Assembly (NCBI GenBank): GCA_041660925.1
Contig: JBAZVI010000013.1
Coordinates: 16,653 to 80,652, forward strand
Source of the DNA: Elusimicrobiota bacterium
Lineage (GTDB): Bacteria > Elusimicrobiota > Elusimicrobia > UBA1565
Direction of reading: 5' to 3'
Length of the DNA: 64,000 bases
Shown here in pieces: positions 52,811 through 63,898 of the stretch. Under the pieces are notes generated by a model. That model had not been told where the DNA came from and made no database searches. It saw only the letters and a program-made list of their open reading frames with translations. How positions within the stretch are numbered: the first letter of the stretch is position 1; each line of letters begins with the position of its first letter. The translations under genes were made by a program, and so were the position numbers.

Positions 52811-52839
52811 TTGCATTGTTTCGAGGTTCTGGGTAGAAT
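52811..52839 (+). promoter_or_regulatory. Promoter of the histidine kinase gene
   Basis: TTGCAT, a 17-base spacer, TAGAAT, 29 bases before the ATG. It begins 10 bases after the inverted repeat. Confidence 0.65.
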
Positions 52840-52868
52840 ACAGAAAGGGAAGCCGTTCTCCCCCAGCC

Positions 52869-54765
<1,897 letters not shown>

Positions 54766-54767
<2 letters not shown>

Positions 54768-54787
54768 GGCGCGCTTCCGCGCGCCTC
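54766..54787. terminator. GC hairpin after the histidine kinase gene
   Basis: GAGGCGCGC-TTCC-GCGCGCCTC overlaps the stop region of the kinase gene; there is no T tract. It may be a weak terminator. Confidence 0.4.
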
Positions 54788-54827
54788 GGCTCAGGCTAAG
54801 CAACCCCCGCGGAGTCGAACCTTCGGT

Positions 54828-55538
54828 TCAACTTCGCGCCAATACGAACGCCTTGACGGCGCGCGCCCCGCCGGCACGCAGGACCCGCGCGCAGGTCTCG
54901 AGGGTCCCGCCGCTCGTTGCGACGTCGTCGACGAGCACGAGCACCCTTCCCCGAAGCGGCCCGACGGCCTCCGCGAGCGCGAACGCGTCCCTCAGGCGCT
55001 GGCGCCGCGCGGCGCGGCCGTAGCGCCACTGCGGCCGCGTGGGCCGTATGCGGACGAGCGCCCTGCGCACGGGCAGGCCCGAGGTCCGCGCGAGCGCGCG
55101 GGCGAGCCCCAGGGCCTGGTTGAAGCCCCGCGCGCGCTCCCGGGACGGGTGCAGGGGGACCGGGACGAGCGCGTCGGCGTCCTCGAAGCCCGGAGTCCGC
55201 CGGAAGGCCTGCGCCGTCCAGTCCGCGAGCGCGCGGCCCGCCTCCTCGCGGCCTTCGTATTTGAACGCGTGGAGCAGGCGCGGCAGGGGCCCGCCGTAGA
55301 CGAAGGCGGCGCGCACGAGGTCCACGGGCGAGAGGGCCTCGCGGCAGGCGCGGCAGGGCGAAGGTCCCTCCCAGCGCCGGCCGCAGCGCCGGCAGGCCGG
55401 TTCCGGCCGCCGGAGCTCGCGCAGGCAGGCCCCGCAGAGCGGTCCCTCCAGGGGCCAGGGGAGGTCCTCCCTGCAGTTCAGGCAGACGCGAGGGAGCAGG
55501 AGCTGCAGGAGATGATCCGAGAGCGGCAGGCCCCACAC
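54828..55538 (-). CDS. ComF-family phosphoribosyltransferase-like protein
   Basis: 236 residues from the GTG at 55538. An earlier GTG at 55622 would start inside the C/G-rich repeat and adds no conserved sequence. The N-terminus has a zinc-finger-like set CLNC, CGAC, CRRCGRRW and CRAC. The C-terminal half has the PRPP-type loop VLVLVDDVATSGGT and HPSRERARGFNQA. ComF proteins aid DNA uptake and natural transformation. The pseudopilins at 17 kb are a possible partner system. Confidence 0.88.
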   Translation of the reverse strand: MWGLPLSDHLLQLLLPRVCLNCREDLPWPLEGPLCGACLRELRRPEPACRRCGRRWEGPSPCRACREALSPVDLVRAAFVYGGPLPRLLHAFKYEGREEAGRALADWTAQAFRRTPGFEDADALVPVPLHPSRERARGFNQALGLARALARTSGLPVRRALVRIRPTRPQWRYGRAARRQRLRDAFALAEAVGPLRGRVLVLVDDVATSGGTLETCARVLRAGGARAVKAFVLARS

Positions 55539-55584
55539 ATCAGGTGTACGAATGAGAAGCGAAAGGAGTTCCTTGCGTGAGGAA

Positions 55585-55795
55585 GGTGTGAGGAGAGGGT
55601 CTACCCTATTGCTCCCCCCCACGGGGGGAGACCCAGAGGGGGGGAGGTGCTGTTTCCCGGATAAGTCCGCCCCTCTCCCCGGCCCTCCCCCACGGGGGGA
55701 GACCCAGAGGGGGGGTGAAACTCTGATTCCTGGAGAAGTTCGCCCCCCTCCCTGCCCTCCCCCGCGGGGGAGAGGCAGTAGGGAATAACGTCCCC
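55585..55795. repeat. C/G-rich tandem repeat
   Basis: About three units of 68-75 bp. Two contain an identical 27-base run (55618-55644 and 55689-55715; core CACGGGGGGAGACCCAGAGG), and the third has GCGGGGGAGAGGCAGTAGGG. It fills the gap between the ComF-like gene and the SprA-like gene. It belongs with the C/G-rich elements at 2300, 21660, 39700 and 43472. Confidence 0.65.
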
Positions 55796-55797
55796 TT

Positions 55798-58700
55798 CTA
55801 GAACTGGAACGTCAACATCGTTCCGAACTGATACGAGACGTAATCCTCTTCTTTGATGTACTTGTGCCACATGCGGCTGACCGCGCCGTTGAGGGTCATG
55901 CGCAGGTTCTTGGCGAGCTCGTAGTCGGCGTTCGTGTTCAGGTTGAAGAGCTTGGAGTTCTCGGCGATGGTCACCGGCGACTTGCGCATCGCCAGCGAGA
56001 GCGTCGTCGTCCAGATGACGCGGTTGGTGAAGGACAGGGTCTTCTTGCTGAAGGGCAGACGCAGGCCCTTGGGCAGGGAGATGTCCGTGCGGATGAGCAT
56101 GCTCGGCGTGATGATCGTCGTGTTCTGCGTGTCGACGCCCGTGCCGAGGGTGGTCACGTCTTCCTGGTAGTCGAGCTTCGGGGTGAAGCGGAAGATGCGC
56201 ACGTCGAAGGTCGACTGCAGGGTGAAATCCTGGTGCGACGTGGTCTGGGTGATCTGTCCGATGCGCAGGTCCTTGCGCGCGGAGGTGCGGCGGTTGAAGC
56301 TCAGCGAGGTGTCGAAGCGCTCGCGGATCATCGCGCGCAGGTCGGTGCCCACCGCGTCGTCTCCGTCGAGCGACTGCCCGACGTTCTCGGTCGTGTGCGC
56401 GGCGTACTTGAGGTTGATCTGGCCGTTGCGCATCCAGGAGTCCGCGAAGACGAGCTTCTCCATCTGGGAGAGCGAGGCGATGAGGTCGGGGAGCGTCGTC
56501 GAGACGGTCTTCGAGAGCGTCCCGGTCGTGTCGGTGCGCTGGATGCTCTTGACGTAGTTGTTCGTGATCGCGAAGGTCTTCAGCGCCGCCTTGCGGCCCT
56601 CCAGGTCGTAGGCCTCCAGCGGCGTCCAGCGCTGCGTCGAGTTGAGCGTGTCGCGCAGGGTCTGGTTGGCGCGCTGGGCGGCGGCGCCGCGCGGACGCAG
56701 CGGGGTGCGCACCCAGAGGGCGGTCTTCGTGTCGAGGCCTTTCTCGATGTTGTTGTAGACGTCGCCGTCCTGCAGGGAGTAGCCGTTGGTCAGGGAGAAG
56801 CTGCGCAGGAGCTTCGACTTCGTCAGGATCTCCGAGGCGTTGAGGGTGAGGTTGATGCTGCCGTTGGCGGAGCGGTTGACGGTCTTGAACTCGCCGATGG
56901 GGAAGGAGTTCGTGGCGCCCGCCACCGTGTAGCTGGTCATGACGAGGGTCCCGTTCTCGATGCGCGTCGGGGAGAGGATGTTGTTCTCGAGGGTGTTCAC
57001 CGAGTAGGCGACGCTCGGGTTGAGCCAGGAGAGCAGGCGGAAGTTCGACGAGAAGCCGACGTTCTGGTTCTGCGACTTGGGGTAGCTCTGGCTCACCTCC
57101 GCGCCGGAGGTGAAGTCGGAGCGGTTCTCCTTGACCTGGGTCATCGAGTAGTTCGGGTTCAGCGAGGAGCCCGACCAGGGGACGAAGGTCAGGCGGGCGC
57201 CGTAGGTGTTGGTGAACTCGTCGGTGTTGAAGTTCCCCGCGATCGAGCGCGAGAGCGGGGAGTCGAAGGAGACCGAGTACTTCACGAAGGTGTAGTTCAG
57301 ACCGACGGTCCGGGGGGTGAAGAAGCGCTCGAAGGGGAGGCTGTAGTCCATGCTCCCGGTGTAGGTCTTGCGGTCGTCGAGGCGGGTGAGCAGCTCGTAC
57401 TCGGTGCGGGCCCGCTCGTGCGAGAGGTTCAGGCGCGGCCAGGCGCCGTAGTTGAAGGAGCCCTGGGCGCTGCCGTTCCAGACGGTGACCCTGCCCGCGC
57501 TCATGAGACTCACGGTGTTCGAGAGGTTTCCGGTCGCGTTGGCGTTCGGGGTGACCGTGATGATGCGCGAGAGCGCGAAGCGCAGCGGCAGGAAGCTGAT
57601 GCGGTCGAGGTTCAGGTAGGCGTTGTCCTGCCGGTTGTCCTGGTTGCTCACCACCGTCGTCGGCGTCTGGTAGTGGCGGTCCATGAAGCGGTGCTTGAAG
57701 CCGAAGGAGCCCCAGGCGGGGACGGTGAAGTCCGCCTGGATCTTCTGGGCCGTGCCGACCCGGGTGATGGGCTCGGCCACGTGGATCTCGTCGAGCCAGA
57801 GGGTGCCGGCGTTGCTGGAGGCGTCGTTGGCGGTCGAATAGACGCCGGCGGTGATCTGCGGGATCTGCTGGAGGCTCGGGTTGCCGGTGGAGAACACGAC
57901 CGTGCCGGAGGGGGCGTCGCCGACCTGCCAGGAGTCCGCGATCTGCTGTCCTCCGGAGTCGACCTGCCGGATGACGACCTTCTTCCAGCCCGAGAAGTTG
58001 ATGGGGACCTTGACCTCGAAGTAGTCCTTGTCCGAGCCGGCGCGCAGGAAAAACGTTTTCGAGCCGTCGATCGAGCCATTGCCGCGTGCGGAGCCGTAGA
58101 GGAGGAAGGCGAAGGCGCGGTGCTGACTGATGTCGAAGGCGCGGTTGAAGACGCGCTTGGTGTAGATCGTGGTCCCGGCGACGAGACCCTGGTAGCCGAG
58201 CTCGAGGGCCTGCTCCGAGATGTTCGAGGTGTTGGTCTGCTTCTGGAGCTCGTCGACGGTGCCGTAGAGGGCGGTGAAGATCTCCTGGGCCTCCCCCCCG
58301 GCCTTGTAGATGGGGATGTAGGTCGGGTCGTCGACGTTGTTGACGGCCTTGACCGTGACCGTGCCGCCGCCGAGCGCGCCCGTCGCCGAGTCGCCGGCGA
58401 TGCCGCGCTGCCAGGCGTTGCCGACCACGGCGATGCGGGAGAAGCGGATGTCGCCGGCGACGACGGAGGTCGGGTCGCCGCTCTTCGTGATGGAGATGCG
58501 CAGCTGCTTGATGGCCTGCCAGCGCGAGAGGTTCGCGGCGGTGACGTTGAGCGGGATCTGGAAGGTCTTCCAGCCGGTGAAGTTCATCACGCCCATGTTG
58601 ATGTCGTCGGCGGCTCCCGAGGTCGCCGTCATGCTGGTGCCGTTGACGTAGCCGAAGTCGTCGCCGGAGAAGTCGGCGGGGTCGAGCCGGCCGTTGCGGT

Positions 58701-61470
58701 TGAGGTCCTCGGTGTCGATGCGGCCGTTGCCGGCCCCGTAGCGCTTCGAGGTCTTGGCGGGCGGCGCATAGTCGAAGCCGATGTCCTCGTTGGGCGAGAG
58801 CAGCCCGTCGTTGTTGGCGTCCTCCGTCTTCAGGACGCCCGTGCCGTCGGCGTTCTCGTCGATGCCGCCGAGGTGGAAGTTGATCTGGTTCTTCGAGGCC
58901 GAACCCTGGTACATCGTGATCTCGAGCATCGTCTTCTGCGAGAAGTCGAGACCGGTGGGGGAGAAGACGGAGACGATCGACACCGTCGAATTCGTGGCGC
59001 CGTAGCTGAAGTCGTAGTGGAAGTTCAGGACCTTCTGGTTCTCGTTCTTCCCGACGGGCGCGGTGGGGTTGATCTCGAGGGTCGGCACGTCCACGGTGCT
59101 CCAGTCGAGGGCCTGGGGGTCCGCCGCGACGCCGTTGGGGTTGGAGGCGACCTGCCAGGCCTGGACCTGGGTGCTCGCGAGGTCGTCCTGCTTCATCCCT
59201 TCCATGTTCTCGATGATGGCGCGCTTGGACAGGTTCGGGTTCATCTGGCTCTGCGCGAGCTCGAAGCCGAGCGAGCCCTGCAGGAAGGGAAGCAGGCGGA
59301 TGCTCTTGAGCTGCATGTCCGCCTCGTAGACGAGGAGACTCTTCGCCAGCTCGTTGACCGTCGGGACGGTCGGCGGCTTGGAGCCGCTCTGGTAGAGCAG
59401 GGTGGAGCCGATGGAGAAGTGCTCGCCCCAGTCGTAGCCCACCCGCGTGCCGAGCAGGCTCTCGGTGGCCGTGCCGGCGAAGGGAGCGACCTCGTAGCTG
59501 ATGTCGATGATCGAGGTCTCCTGGATGCGCTGCTCGTTGAAGAAGGTGATGAAGCCCGACTCGTAGTCGATGAAGTAGTCGCTGTTGCGCGAGAGGCGCT
59601 GGCCGTCGATGACGACGACCTCCGACTGGAGGACGATGTTGGGCTCGAGGAAATAGGTCTTCAGGCGGAAGCGGAACTCGAGCTGGAAGAGGCGCTTGGA
59701 GAGCGGGGCCTGCGAGTAGAGCTCGGGGTCGGGCGTGGAGGTGTCGCCCGTCACGGCGAAGGGCTTCTGGAGCTGGAAGATGCCGTTCTCGAAGTCGACG
59801 TTGATGGTCTCGGGATACTTCTGCGCCGGGTCCAGCAGCGAGCCGACCTCGTTGCGGTTGAGGTCGAGGACCTTGAGGAAGAAGCTCCCGCGTCCGTCGT
59901 CGCGCACGATCTGGCTGCGGCCGAGGTTGTAGAAGGTCTTGAGCTCGCGGTTATAGCCGGACTCGGTCGCCGTGGAGACGATGGCGACGTCGGCGAAGGT
60001 CTTGACGAGCTTGAGCCTCCCCGTGGCCCCCGCCGTGTTGAAGGTGTCGGTGGAGCTCTGCTGCGTGATGGAGGTCCCGTAGTTGTCGATGAAGTCCACG
60101 GCGACGACGTCCTGGGCGTCGAGCGTGTTGCGGAAGGTCAGGACGCCCTTCACGTAGTCGACCGTGTAGTCGACGCCGGGGGAGAGGAGCATGAACGACC
60201 CGGTGAAGGTCGAGCGGGGCGCGGCGAGGGAGTTTCCAAGGTCGTCGACGATGAGGGTCTGCTCGTTGACGTTCTGCTGCCCGACCGCCTTGCGCGAGAT
60301 GTAGACGCGTTCGCTGCCGCCCCGCAGGGGGAGGCGGGAGGCGTTCCCGAAGCTCAGATCGTAGTACTGGCGGCGGACGTAGGAGGTGTCGGGCACGTCC
60401 AAGGTGTTGAAGGTCGTGTTCCCGCGGAACTGCTTGGTCTTCGTCTGACCCTTCGTGCGCGAGCCGATGAAGATCGCGTTGAAGCCCTTGTACTTGAGGT
60501 TCACGCGGATGCCGAAGAGCTGCTTGTTGTAGCTGACGAACTCGGTGGCCGGCAGGGAGAGGTCGATGTCGCCGAAGGAGGCGTTCTGGACGACCTCGTC
60601 GGGGTCGCCCGTGTAGACCACGGAGATGTCCTGCTTGTTCGTCTTGGTGTCGTCGTAGTCGACGTTGACGGTGATCTTCGGCCCGACCTTCCCCTGCATG
60701 CGCAGCTGGAGCTGCTGGGTGATGTCGATGAGGTTCGTCGTCGCCGCCCGTCCCGTCGTGCGCTGGTCGCGCAGGTAGCGCTTCTCGCTGAACGAGAAGC
60801 CGATGAGTTTGCGGCCCGTGATGGAGAGGGAGGTCCCGTAGCTGGGGAGTTCGATCTCGGGCCGCGGCGGCTGGGGCGAGCCCGTGCCGTAGGCCACGTC
60901 GTAGCCGGGGGGCAGCGCCGGCGGGAGCTCGATCTCATCGCGGGGGATGACCCCGTACTCGACGTCCTCGCGCATCTTGTTCCACGCCTTCTGGTCGGGG
61001 GCGCGGAAGGGCGTCAGCCCGCTCACGAATTCGGCGAAGTCCCGGCGGGTCTTCGCCGCGGTCGAGGCGGGGGCCTCGAAGATGCGGGAGGGATCCGCGC
61101 GGTCGAGGAGGAGGAACGGCCCGGAGTCCCGCAGGGCGTCGGGCAGGGGCGTCGAGGGCGGCGGGGGGAGGATGATCGTCCCATCCGGAGCCCGCTCGAC
61201 CGGCGCCGACGCGGCGGAGGTCTCAGGGGCGGGCGGCGCCTCCGCGGCCGCCCCCTCGCTGGCGCTGCCGGCAGCGCCAGCGCCGGAGTCGGACGCGGCA
61301 GGGAGGCTGGTCGTCCGATCGCCCGTGGGACGGGAGAGGGGCGCCGATGCGGCGAAATCGGGGTCGTAGGGGGGGGAGAATTGGGCGAACGCCGTCTCGC
61401 GCGCTTGCGCGCCCGCGTATAGGCACAAGACGAGAAGGGCAGTCAGCTTTCTGGCAGCTGTGTTGGTCAA
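55798..61470 (-). CDS. sprA: SprA-family outer-membrane protein (type IX translocon-like)
   Basis: 1,890 residues, shorter than the roughly 2,400 of Bacteroidota SprA. TTG start, then signal peptide (KLTALLVLCLYAGAQARE), then a Pro/Ala-rich stretch to about 200. The region 200-340 has the SprA signature: ITGRKLIGFSFSEKRYL, VNVDYDDTKTNKQDI, YTGDPDEVVQNASFGDIDL (near 286-304) and KQLFGIRVNLKYKGF. The remainder is long alternating beta sequence, consistent with a giant barrel, with extracellular-type segments such as TEDLNRNGRLDPADFSGDDF. It ends in a beta strand with terminal Phe (SYQFGTMLTFQF). Bacteroidota SprA is the type IX secretion pore. No other type IX gene is in the window. Confidence 0.82.
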   Translation of the reverse strand: MTNTAARKLTALLVLCLYAGAQARETAFAQFSPPYDPDFAASAPLSRPTGDRTTSLPAASDSGAGAAGSASEGAAAEAPPAPETSAASAPVERAPDGTIILPPPPSTPLPDALRDSGPFLLLDRADPSRIFEAPASTAAKTRRDFAEFVSGLTPFRAPDQKAWNKMREDVEYGVIPRDEIELPPALPPGYDVAYGTGSPQPPRPEIELPSYGTSLSITGRKLIGFSFSEKRYLRDQRTTGRAATTNLIDITQQLQLRMQGKVGPKITVNVDYDDTKTNKQDISVVYTGDPDEVVQNASFGDIDLSLPATEFVSYNKQLFGIRVNLKYKGFNAIFIGSRTKGQTKTKQFRGNTTFNTLDVPDTSYVRRQYYDLSFGNASRLPLRGGSERVYISRKAVGQQNVNEQTLIVDDLGNSLAAPRSTFTGSFMLLSPGVDYTVDYVKGVLTFRNTLDAQDVVAVDFIDNYGTSITQQSSTDTFNTAGATGRLKLVKTFADVAIVSTATESGYNRELKTFYNLGRSQIVRDDGRGSFFLKVLDLNRNEVGSLLDPAQKYPETINVDFENGIFQLQKPFAVTGDTSTPDPELYSQAPLSKRLFQLEFRFRLKTYFLEPNIVLQSEVVVIDGQRLSRNSDYFIDYESGFITFFNEQRIQETSIIDISYEVAPFAGTATESLLGTRVGYDWGEHFSIGSTLLYQSGSKPPTVPTVNELAKSLLVYEADMQLKSIRLLPFLQGSLGFELAQSQMNPNLSKRAIIENMEGMKQDDLASTQVQAWQVASNPNGVAADPQALDWSTVDVPTLEINPTAPVGKNENQKVLNFHYDFSYGATNSTVSIVSVFSPTGLDFSQKTMLEITMYQGSASKNQINFHLGGIDENADGTGVLKTEDANNDGLLSPNEDIGFDYAPPAKTSKRYGAGNGRIDTEDLNRNGRLDPADFSGDDFGYVNGTSMTATSGAADDINMGVMNFTGWKTFQIPLNVTAANLSRWQAIKQLRISITKSGDPTSVVAGDIRFSRIAVVGNAWQRGIAGDSATGALGGGTVTVKAVNNVDDPTYIPIYKAGGEAQEIFTALYGTVDELQKQTNTSNISEQALELGYQGLVAGTTIYTKRVFNRAFDISQHRAFAFLLYGSARGNGSIDGSKTFFLRAGSDKDYFEVKVPINFSGWKKVVIRQVDSGGQQIADSWQVGDAPSGTVVFSTGNPSLQQIPQITAGVYSTANDASSNAGTLWLDEIHVAEPITRVGTAQKIQADFTVPAWGSFGFKHRFMDRHYQTPTTVVSNQDNRQDNAYLNLDRISFLPLRFALSRIITVTPNANATGNLSNTVSLMSAGRVTVWNGSAQGSFNYGAWPRLNLSHERARTEYELLTRLDDRKTYTGSMDYSLPFERFFTPRTVGLNYTFVKYSVSFDSPLSRSIAGNFNTDEFTNTYGARLTFVPWSGSSLNPNYSMTQVKENRSDFTSGAEVSQSYPKSQNQNVGFSSNFRLLSWLNPSVAYSVNTLENNILSPTRIENGTLVMTSYTVAGATNSFPIGEFKTVNRSANGSINLTLNASEILTKSKLLRSFSLTNGYSLQDGDVYNNIEKGLDTKTALWVRTPLRPRGAAAQRANQTLRDTLNSTQRWTPLEAYDLEGRKAALKTFAITNNYVKSIQRTDTTGTLSKTVSTTLPDLIASLSQMEKLVFADSWMRNGQINLKYAAHTTENVGQSLDGDDAVGTDLRAMIRERFDTSLSFNRRTSARKDLRIGQITQTTSHQDFTLQSTFDVRIFRFTPKLDYQEDVTTLGTGVDTQNTTIITPSMLIRTDISLPKGLRLPFSKKTLSFTNRVIWTTTLSLAMRKSPVTIAENSKLFNLNTNADYELAKNLRMTLNGAVSRMWHKYIKEEDYVSYQFGTMLTFQF

Positions 61471-61545
61471 GTGGGTCCGTTCTCGGCGCGGGGCCCGCGC
61501 AAACGCTCCAAAGAGGGTTTCCCCTCGCGCGCACGCGGACGCGAA

Positions 61546-61574
61546 AGTATAACGGGGGGGTGTTACGCTGTCAA
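61546..61574 (-). promoter_or_regulatory. Promoter of the SprA-like gene
   Basis: TTGACA, a 17-base spacer and TATACT on the minus strand: the best sigma-70-type match in the window. It predicts a leader of about 70 bases before the TTG start. Confidence 0.8.
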
Positions 61575-61580
61575 GAACAA

Positions 61581-61607
61581 GCGCGAGGACTCAACAAGTC
61601 CTCGCGC
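61581..61607. repeat. 11-bp inverted repeat between sprA and lptF
   Basis: GCGCGAGGACT and AGTCCTCGCGC around CAACA, just upstream of the SprA-like gene promoter and outside coding sequence. No T tract on either side. Confidence 0.5.
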
Positions 61608-61645
61608 GGGGGGATGTCGGGAACGGTTCCCCACGGGCCTCGACA

Positions 61646-61668
61646 GGAATCCCCCCGGCGGGGATTCC
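61646..61668. repeat. GGGAATCC-type hairpin upstream of lptF
   Basis: GGAATCCCC and GGGGATTCC around CCGGC, directly before the lptF -10 box. Confidence 0.55.
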
Positions 61669-61673
61669 AGGTT

Positions 61674-61681
61674 GGTATAAT
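61674..61681 (+). promoter_or_regulatory. Extended -10 box of lptF
   Basis: TTGGTATAAT: a perfect TATAAT with the TGn extension, 35 bases before the lptF ATG. There is no -35 match; the GGGAATCC-type hairpin occupies that place. Confidence 0.4.
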
Positions 61682-61715
61682 CCGGGGGTGTCCTGTCGTG
61701 TGGACACGCCCGGAC

Positions 61716-62801
61716 ATGCCCATCCTCTCCCGCTACATGCTGCGCTCGTACCTGCCGACCTTCGGGCTCGCACTCGGGGTGTTCCTCTTCGTCCTGCTGA
61801 TGCAGCACTTTCTGCGCCTGTTCAACCTCGCCCTGATGAAGGGCATCCCGCTGGTCTGGATCGGGTCCTGCTTCGCGCGCCTGCTTCCCGGCTTCCTGAC
61901 CATGGCTCTGCCCGTGGCCTTCCTAGTCGCTCTTCTGCTCACTCTCGGTCAGCTCAGCGAGACGGGCGAGGTGATGGCCATGCGGGCGGCGGGCTTCTCG
62001 TTCCGCGAGATGCTCGTGCCCTTCCTCGGGGTCGCCGTGCTCCTGAGCGCGCTGCTCTTCGTCGTCAACCACGAACTCGGCCCCAAGAGCTTCCACTCCT
62101 TTCGGGAGGCGCAGGCGCAGGCCGCCTCGCGGCTGGCTCGCGTCGAGCTCGAGCCGCGAACCTACTTCCCGCTCGGGGATTGGCGCTTCTACGCGGAGGA
62201 CGTCGATTCCGACGGGACCCTGGCCGGCGTGCGCCTCGTCAAGCTGCGGGGAAAGTACCAGCGCCTGCGCATCTCCGCGCGCAGCGGACGCGCGCGCCTC
62301 GAGCAGGGGCGCGGGCTCACCCTCGAGCTCTTCTCCGGGACCCTGGAGTGGCCCAACCTCGATCCCACGAGCGTCACGACCGGGGTCTTCGGCCGCTACA
62401 AGCTCTTCGTCCCGTTCGCGGCTCCGATCCGCTCCGAGCGCGAGCTCGACCTTCAGGAGCTGAGCACCGCGCGCGTGCGCGAGGCGCTGCGTCGGGCGGA
62501 CCTCCCGGACTCCCGTCGACGCGAGTACGCGACCGAGGCCGCGACCCGCAGCGCGGGCGCCGCGGCGCCCTTCGTGCTCTTCTGGATCGCCTGTCCGCTG
62601 GGCCTGCTGTCGCTGCGGCGCGGACGCGCCGCCGGCTTCGCGCTGAGCCTGCTCGTGATGTTCGTCTTCTACGGGCTCCTCGCCTTCGGGATCGGCGTCG
62701 GCCGGCGCATGGGGGGGCTTTCCGCCTGGGGGCCCTGGCTCCCGAACGTCGTTGTCCTGGTCACGGGGGCCGCGTTCTGGAGGAAGCTCACCCGGATATG
62801 A
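61716..62801 (+). CDS. lptF: Lipopolysaccharide export permease LptF
   Basis: 361 residues. Six helices in two groups of three (YLPTFGLALGVFLFVLLMQHFL, LLPGFLTMALPVAFLVALLLTL, LVPFLGVAVLLSALLFVV; then PFVLFWIACPLGLLSL and two more) flank a periplasmic beta-jellyroll segment of about 150 residues. The YjgP/YjgQ signature GEVMAMRAAGFSFREML is clear. With LptG it forms the inner-membrane part of the LPS export pump powered by LptB. An ATGA overlap joins it to lptG. Confidence 0.92.
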   Translation: MPILSRYMLRSYLPTFGLALGVFLFVLLMQHFLRLFNLALMKGIPLVWIGSCFARLLPGFLTMALPVAFLVALLLTLGQLSETGEVMAMRAAGFSFREMLVPFLGVAVLLSALLFVVNHELGPKSFHSFREAQAQAASRLARVELEPRTYFPLGDWRFYAEDVDSDGTLAGVRLVKLRGKYQRLRISARSGRARLEQGRGLTLELFSGTLEWPNLDPTSVTTGVFGRYKLFVPFAAPIRSERELDLQELSTARVREALRRADLPDSRRREYATEAATRSAGAAAPFVLFWIACPLGLLSLRRGRAAGFALSLLVMFVFYGLLAFGIGVGRRMGGLSAWGPWLPNVVVLVTGAAFWRKLTRI

Positions 62802-63877
62802 ACACCCTCCTCGGACGCTACGCGATCCGCCGCTTCACCGCGCCGTTCTTCTACGGCCTGGGGGTCTTCGCGCTGGTCGTCTTCCTGGCCGACCTCTTCG
62901 ATAAGATGAACCGCGTGCTCGGAACGAAGGCCTCCCTCTGGACGGTCGTCGAATACCTCGTGCTCTCCGTGCCCTACTGGACCATCCGCGTCGTGCCGAT
63001 GGCGACGCTGCTGGCCGTCATCTTCGCCGTCTCGGGCTTCGTGCGCAGCGGGGAGTTCATCGGTCTGCAGGCCTCCGGCATCCGGCCCCGCGACTTCTTC
63101 CGGCCGCTGCTCGCGGCGGCCGGGGTGGTCGCGCTGGGTGCTTTCCTCCTGCAGGAGACCCTCCTGCCCGTCTGCTACCGGCGCGCCCAGACCCTCTGGC
63201 GAGGCCAGATCCATCCCGAATGGGAATGGAGCAAGTATCAGAACGCCGCCCTCGTCGCCGGATCGGACCGCTACGTCACGGTCACCGAGTTCAACGCGAA
63301 GGAGGGGACGATGGCGCGCCCCGTTCTCGACCGGCGGGGTCCCGACGGCGGCGTGCGTCAGCTCGACGCCAAGAGCGCGGTCTGGGCGCCCTCCGGGCGC
63401 TGGATCTTCCGCGAGGGGGTCGAGCGGACGCTGGCTCCCGACGGATCGATCGCCGAGGAGAAACCCTTTGAGGAGCTCGCCAGCGACTTCACCGTCTCGC
63501 CCAAGGAGCTCGTGCCTCAGTCCCGCGATCCCGAGGAGATGGGAACCCTCGAGCTGCGCCGCCAGTTGGCCCGTGCCCGGCGTCTGGGGGAGTCCCTGAC
63601 GCCCCTGCGTACGGCCCTGCAGGGGAAGCTCGCCTATCCGTTCACGAATCTGATCCTCTGCGCGCTGGGCATCCCCATCGCGCTGAGGCTCGGGCGCTTC
63701 AGCCGGCCGGTGAGCGTCGGGGCGGCGCTCGGGATGAGCTTTCTCTACCTCTGGATGCTCGAGACGAGCCGTTCGCTCGGGAACGCCGGACGGCTGCCGC
63801 CCATGGCCGCCGCATGGACGCCGCATCTGTTCTTCACGGCCGTCGCCGTCTCCCTCAACCGCTGGCTCGACGTCTAG
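62798..63877 (+). CDS. lptG: Lipopolysaccharide export permease LptG
   Basis: 359 residues with the same layout as LptF: RYAIRRFTAPFFYGLGVFALVVFLADLFDKMNRVL at the N-terminus begins with the first helix, then SGEFIGLQASGIRPRDFFRPL, the periplasmic domain (about 125-265), and terminal helices around YPFTNLILCALGIPIALRLGR. The start ATG overlaps the lptF stop. LptB and LptC genes are not in the window. Confidence 0.92.
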   Translation: MNTLLGRYAIRRFTAPFFYGLGVFALVVFLADLFDKMNRVLGTKASLWTVVEYLVLSVPYWTIRVVPMATLLAVIFAVSGFVRSGEFIGLQASGIRPRDFFRPLLAAAGVVALGAFLLQETLLPVCYRRAQTLWRGQIHPEWEWSKYQNAALVAGSDRYVTVTEFNAKEGTMARPVLDRRGPDGGVRQLDAKSAVWAPSGRWIFREGVERTLAPDGSIAEEKPFEELASDFTVSPKELVPQSRDPEEMGTLELRRQLARARRLGESLTPLRTALQGKLAYPFTNLILCALGIPIALRLGRFSRPVSVGAALGMSFLYLWMLETSRSLGNAGRLPPMAAAWTPHLFFTAVAVSLNRWLDV

Positions 63878-63898
63878 GAGTCCGTCCGAGTAATAGCG

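Noticed and set aside
55539..55622. Longer ComF-like start at 55622
   Set aside because: The extra residues come from the C/G-rich repeat and are not conserved. The GTG at 55538 was preferred.
55864..61422. An 1,852-codon open frame antisense to the SprA-like gene
   Set aside because: The composition (Val, Glu, Asp, Arg, Gly) is that of a reverse-frame shadow. The minus-strand frame has the signal peptide, domain pattern and promoter.
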